Shown piece after piece: positions 62,113 through 64,000 of a stretch of DNA of 64,000 bases. The translations under genes were made by a program, and so were the position numbers. The notes beneath the pieces are model-generated. The model was not told the DNA's origin. It searched no databases and saw only the letters and a list, made by a program, of their open reading frames with translations. Position 1 is the stretch's first letter; the number at the start of each line of letters is the position of its first letter. Source of the stretch: Demequina subtropica (GTDB taxonomy: Bacteria; Actinomycetota; Actinomycetes; Actinomycetales; Demequinaceae); NCBI RefSeq assembly GCF_000971235.1, contig NZ_BBMB01000006.1, forward strand, positions 162,737 through 226,736. The letters are read 5' to 3'.

Positions 62113-63846
62113 TCAGGCGGGCACGCGGACGCCACCGCGCAGCTGCTCGAGGACGACCTCGGCGCGGCGAAGGAGCAGCGGCATATCGCCCCGGGCGGCG
62201 ACCTGCAGGGCCACCTCCGCGTGCGCGAGAGCACGTTCGGCATCGCCGTGCGCGAGAGCGACCTCGGCATCGGTCACCTGGACCTCCGCCTCGAGCCACT
62301 TGTACGAGTCGTTGATGCGCTTGCAGGCGGTGCCGGCGTGGTCGAGCCAGGGCATGGCGGCCTCGGTGTCCCCCTCCGCCACATAGGTGAGGCCCATCAC
62401 CTTCGCGGTGACGCCTTCCCAGCAGGGGTCCTCGAGCTGACGCGCGAGCGCGTAGGACGACTCGATGTCCACGCGCACGGCGGCCGGAGCCTCGCCCTTC
62501 GCGAGCCGCACGTGCGCATGCCATGCCTCGGGCCATGGCCGGATCGCCGTCCACCGCTCGCTCTGCGCCTGCCGTTGCGCCTCCTTCGCCCATCGCTCGG
62601 CGGCGGCGAGCCAGCCTGAGAGATAGGCCGCGCGCGCGGCGTGCGCCATCGCCCAGATGCCGCGCTTCACGCTGCCGGTCTCCCGGCACAGGTCGATGGC
62701 CTCGTCGAAGCGTTCGAGCGAGGCGTCGAGCCGGCCCCAGTCGGACAGGTGCACGGCGTCGTACGCGGCCACCGCGGCGCGGACCCGCGGATAGGGCGCG
62801 GCGGTCTCCCAGGCCAGCGCGAGGCCCTCCACCGCGCACTCGCGACGGGCGGCGAGCACGTCCACGTAGGCGAGCTCGGCGAGCGCCTTCGCCGCGATCT
62901 CCTGCTCCCCTGCGGCCGTGGCTGCCTCGCGCGACGCGTCGAGCACGATCGCGCCCTCGTCGTCGTACCCGCGCGCCGCATGGACCAGCGCGCTCCCGAG
63001 CTCGAAGAGGCAGGTAGCCGTGAGCCTGCCGTCACCGGCGCCCTCGGCCGCCGCCACGGCACCGCGAAGCGTCGCGATCCCGCTGCCGGCGGCGCCGGCG
63101 CCTACCGCGGCGCAGCCCGCCGTGAGCAAGGACTCGGCCGTCGCGACGGACGACACCCCGGCGGTGTTGGGCGTCACCGGCGGGCGCGCGGCAGCGCTGA
63201 GCGCGGGGCTGGGCGGCACGCCGAGCTCGCGGAGGAACGCGGCCTCGGTCGACGCGACATGGCGATGCGCCGAGATCCGATCGCCTGCGGCGATGAACGC
63301 CTTCACGAGGAGGACATGAGGTCCCTCCTCGAGGGGCAAGGTGTCGACCATCGCAGACGCGAGGGTCAAGGCACGCGCGTGGTCGTGCGTCGACATGGCG
63401 CGCAGCACCTCCTTGCGCAGCGCGCCGATGACGTCGCCACCCACCCGTTGCCGCTCCACGAGCAGCCACGTGTCGAAGGCCGGCGAGGCCTGCACATCGA
63501 TCCCCTCAAGGAAGAGCCCGCGTGGCGCCGGGTCGGTGAGCCTGCCCGCGGCCACGACCTCGGTGTCGATCTGCGTGCCGGGGTCGAGCCCCGCGACCAC
63601 GGGGTTGCCCAGGAGCGCCTCGGGCATGCCCAGGCGGCGGCGCAGCTCCGCGAGCGACCAGCGCAAGGCGCCCATGGGGTCGTCCGCCTCCGCGAAGAGC
63701 TCGGACACCAGCTGCTGGCGCGACAACGGATCCTGCGACCGCACGATCCGTGCGAGCAGGGCCCAGCACTTCGCGCCGCGAGGGCCTGGGAGGGTCAACC
63801 CATCCCGCAGGAGCCGGGGCTGACCGATCAGGCGGATCGCGAGCAT
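62113..63846 (-). CDS. SARP-type transcriptional regulator with BTAD and TPR-like region
   Basis: A 577-residue regulator of the AfsR/DnrI/RedD group. The N-terminal winged helix includes LSRQQLVSELFAEADDPMGALRWSLAELRRRLG (about 42-74), the BTAD helical repeats run to about residue 215 with LVERQRVGGDVIGALRKEVLRA, and a long alpha-helical TPR-like half follows (about 240-570). There is no NB-ARC ATPase core, so it is not a full AfsR. SARPs activate secondary metabolite or stress genes. The three small genes lie directly downstream on the same strand, after a 177-bp gap. Confidence 0.85.
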   Translation of the reverse strand: MLAIRLIGQPRLLRDGLTLPGPRGAKCWALLARIVRSQDPLSRQQLVSELFAEADDPMGALRWSLAELRRRLGMPEALLGNPVVAGLDPGTQIDTEVVAAGRLTDPAPRGLFLEGIDVQASPAFDTWLLVERQRVGGDVIGALRKEVLRAMSTHDHARALTLASAMVDTLPLEEGPHVLLVKAFIAAGDRISAHRHVASTEAAFLRELGVPPSPALSAAARPPVTPNTAGVSSVATAESLLTAGCAAVGAGAAGSGIATLRGAVAAAEGAGDGRLTATCLFELGSALVHAARGYDDEGAIVLDASREAATAAGEQEIAAKALAELAYVDVLAARRECAVEGLALAWETAAPYPRVRAAVAAYDAVHLSDWGRLDASLERFDEAIDLCRETGSVKRGIWAMAHAARAAYLSGWLAAAERWAKEAQRQAQSERWTAIRPWPEAWHAHVRLAKGEAPAAVRVDIESSYALARQLEDPCWEGVTAKVMGLTYVAEGDTEAAMPWLDHAGTACKRINDSYKWLEAEVQVTDAEVALAHGDAERALAHAEVALQVAARGDMPLLLRRAEVVLEQLRGGVRVPA

Positions 63847-63960
63847 CGCCCACCGCGTTCAGACACGCGTACCAGGCTACGTCCGATTTGTCGGGGTCGG
63901 AAGGCCACTCGGGAAGCGGCTGGCACCACCTCTTCGACGCCGCCACGGCCCCCAGGACGA

Positions 63961-63993
63961 CGAAAGCCCCCCAGCATTGCTGGGGGGCTTTCG
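63961..63993. terminator. Strong intrinsic terminator at the window edge
   Basis: A perfect 15-bp stem CGAAAGCCCCCCAGC / GCTGGGGGGCTTTCG with a 3-nt loop. It would serve a gene beyond the right edge or separate it from the SARP gene. Confidence 0.85.
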
Positions 63994-64000
63994 TGAATGG

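Overview
The window is a very GC-rich bacterial chromosome segment with strong G/C third positions, many GTG starts, 4-bp start/stop overlaps and frequent leaderless promoters. These features, the gene order thiL-rpmB-DAK2-recG and leuC-leuD-murA-plsC-gpsA-ddl-DUF3515, the SARP regulator, the HspR-type HAIR box and the GlxR/Crp-type box point to an actinomycete, probably order Micrococcales. The species cannot be named from the sequence alone. No phage, insertion sequence, plasmid or CRISPR array was seen. Coding density is high and the longest stretch without a called gene is about 260 bp.

Layout. 1-5.5 kb: tail of an unknown gene, then recG and a DAK2/FakA-like gene (minus strand), rpmB (plus) and thiL (minus). 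5.6-12.1 kb: an accessory block of quinone oxidoreductase, DUF4386 protein, an XRE regulator paired with a membrane protein under twin palindromes, a MATE exporter and two tandem membrane diguanylate cyclases. 12.1-22.2 kb: a conserved biosynthetic core of DUF3515 lipoprotein, ddl, gpsA, plsC, murA, a PfkB kinase, a uridine-kinase-like protein, a CPBP-like protein, leuD, leuC and the divergent IclR regulator. 22.2-25 kb: flavodoxin-like protein and an OafA-type acyltransferase. 25-28.7 kb: two paralogous ECF sigma/anti-sigma modules in tandem. 28.8-34.3 kb: tRNA-Glu, an APH(6)-like kinase, a ClpB without its N-domain behind a HAIR box, tRNA-Gln, a lipoprotein, and a MarR/reductase divergent pair. 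34.4-43 kb: a seven-gene operon of tyrosine phosphatase, peptide-type ABC transporter (five genes) and NagZ-type GH3 enzyme, with a divergent TetR regulator. 43-50.6 kb: HAD phosphatase, gltX, FAH-family enzyme, membrane acyltransferase-like protein, prenyltransferase/squalene-cyclase-fold protein, M16 peptidase and a glycosylase-like protein. 50.8-58 kb: GH16-like protein, O-antigen-ligase-like protein, a secreted protein, RNase HI, YbaK, YggS, a YCII protein, a VIT transporter and lipoate ligase. 58-64 kb: a highly structured intergenic element, cimA with an isoleucine-codon attenuator, a dioxygenase-like Tat lipoprotein, three tiny genes behind a perfect Crp-type box, and a SARP-type TPR regulator.

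How the genes connect. cimA makes citramalate, and LeuCD isomerises both citramalate and isopropylmalate, so the window holds two steps of a threonine-independent isoleucine route. They appear to be controlled separately: cimA by an Ile/Leu-codon leader peptide followed by a terminator, leuCD by the divergent IclR protein. murA, ddl, gpsA and plsC supply wall and membrane precursors. The Opp-NagZ operon probably imports and trims wall- or glycan-derived oligomers.

The items most worth a second look are the cimA attenuator, the 123-bp nested palindrome beside it, the over-represented octamer GACGATGC that concentrates between genes, the SARP/small-gene/Crp-box cluster, the duplicated ECF modules, and the ClpB lacking its N-domain. 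Counts and spacings were made by eye.
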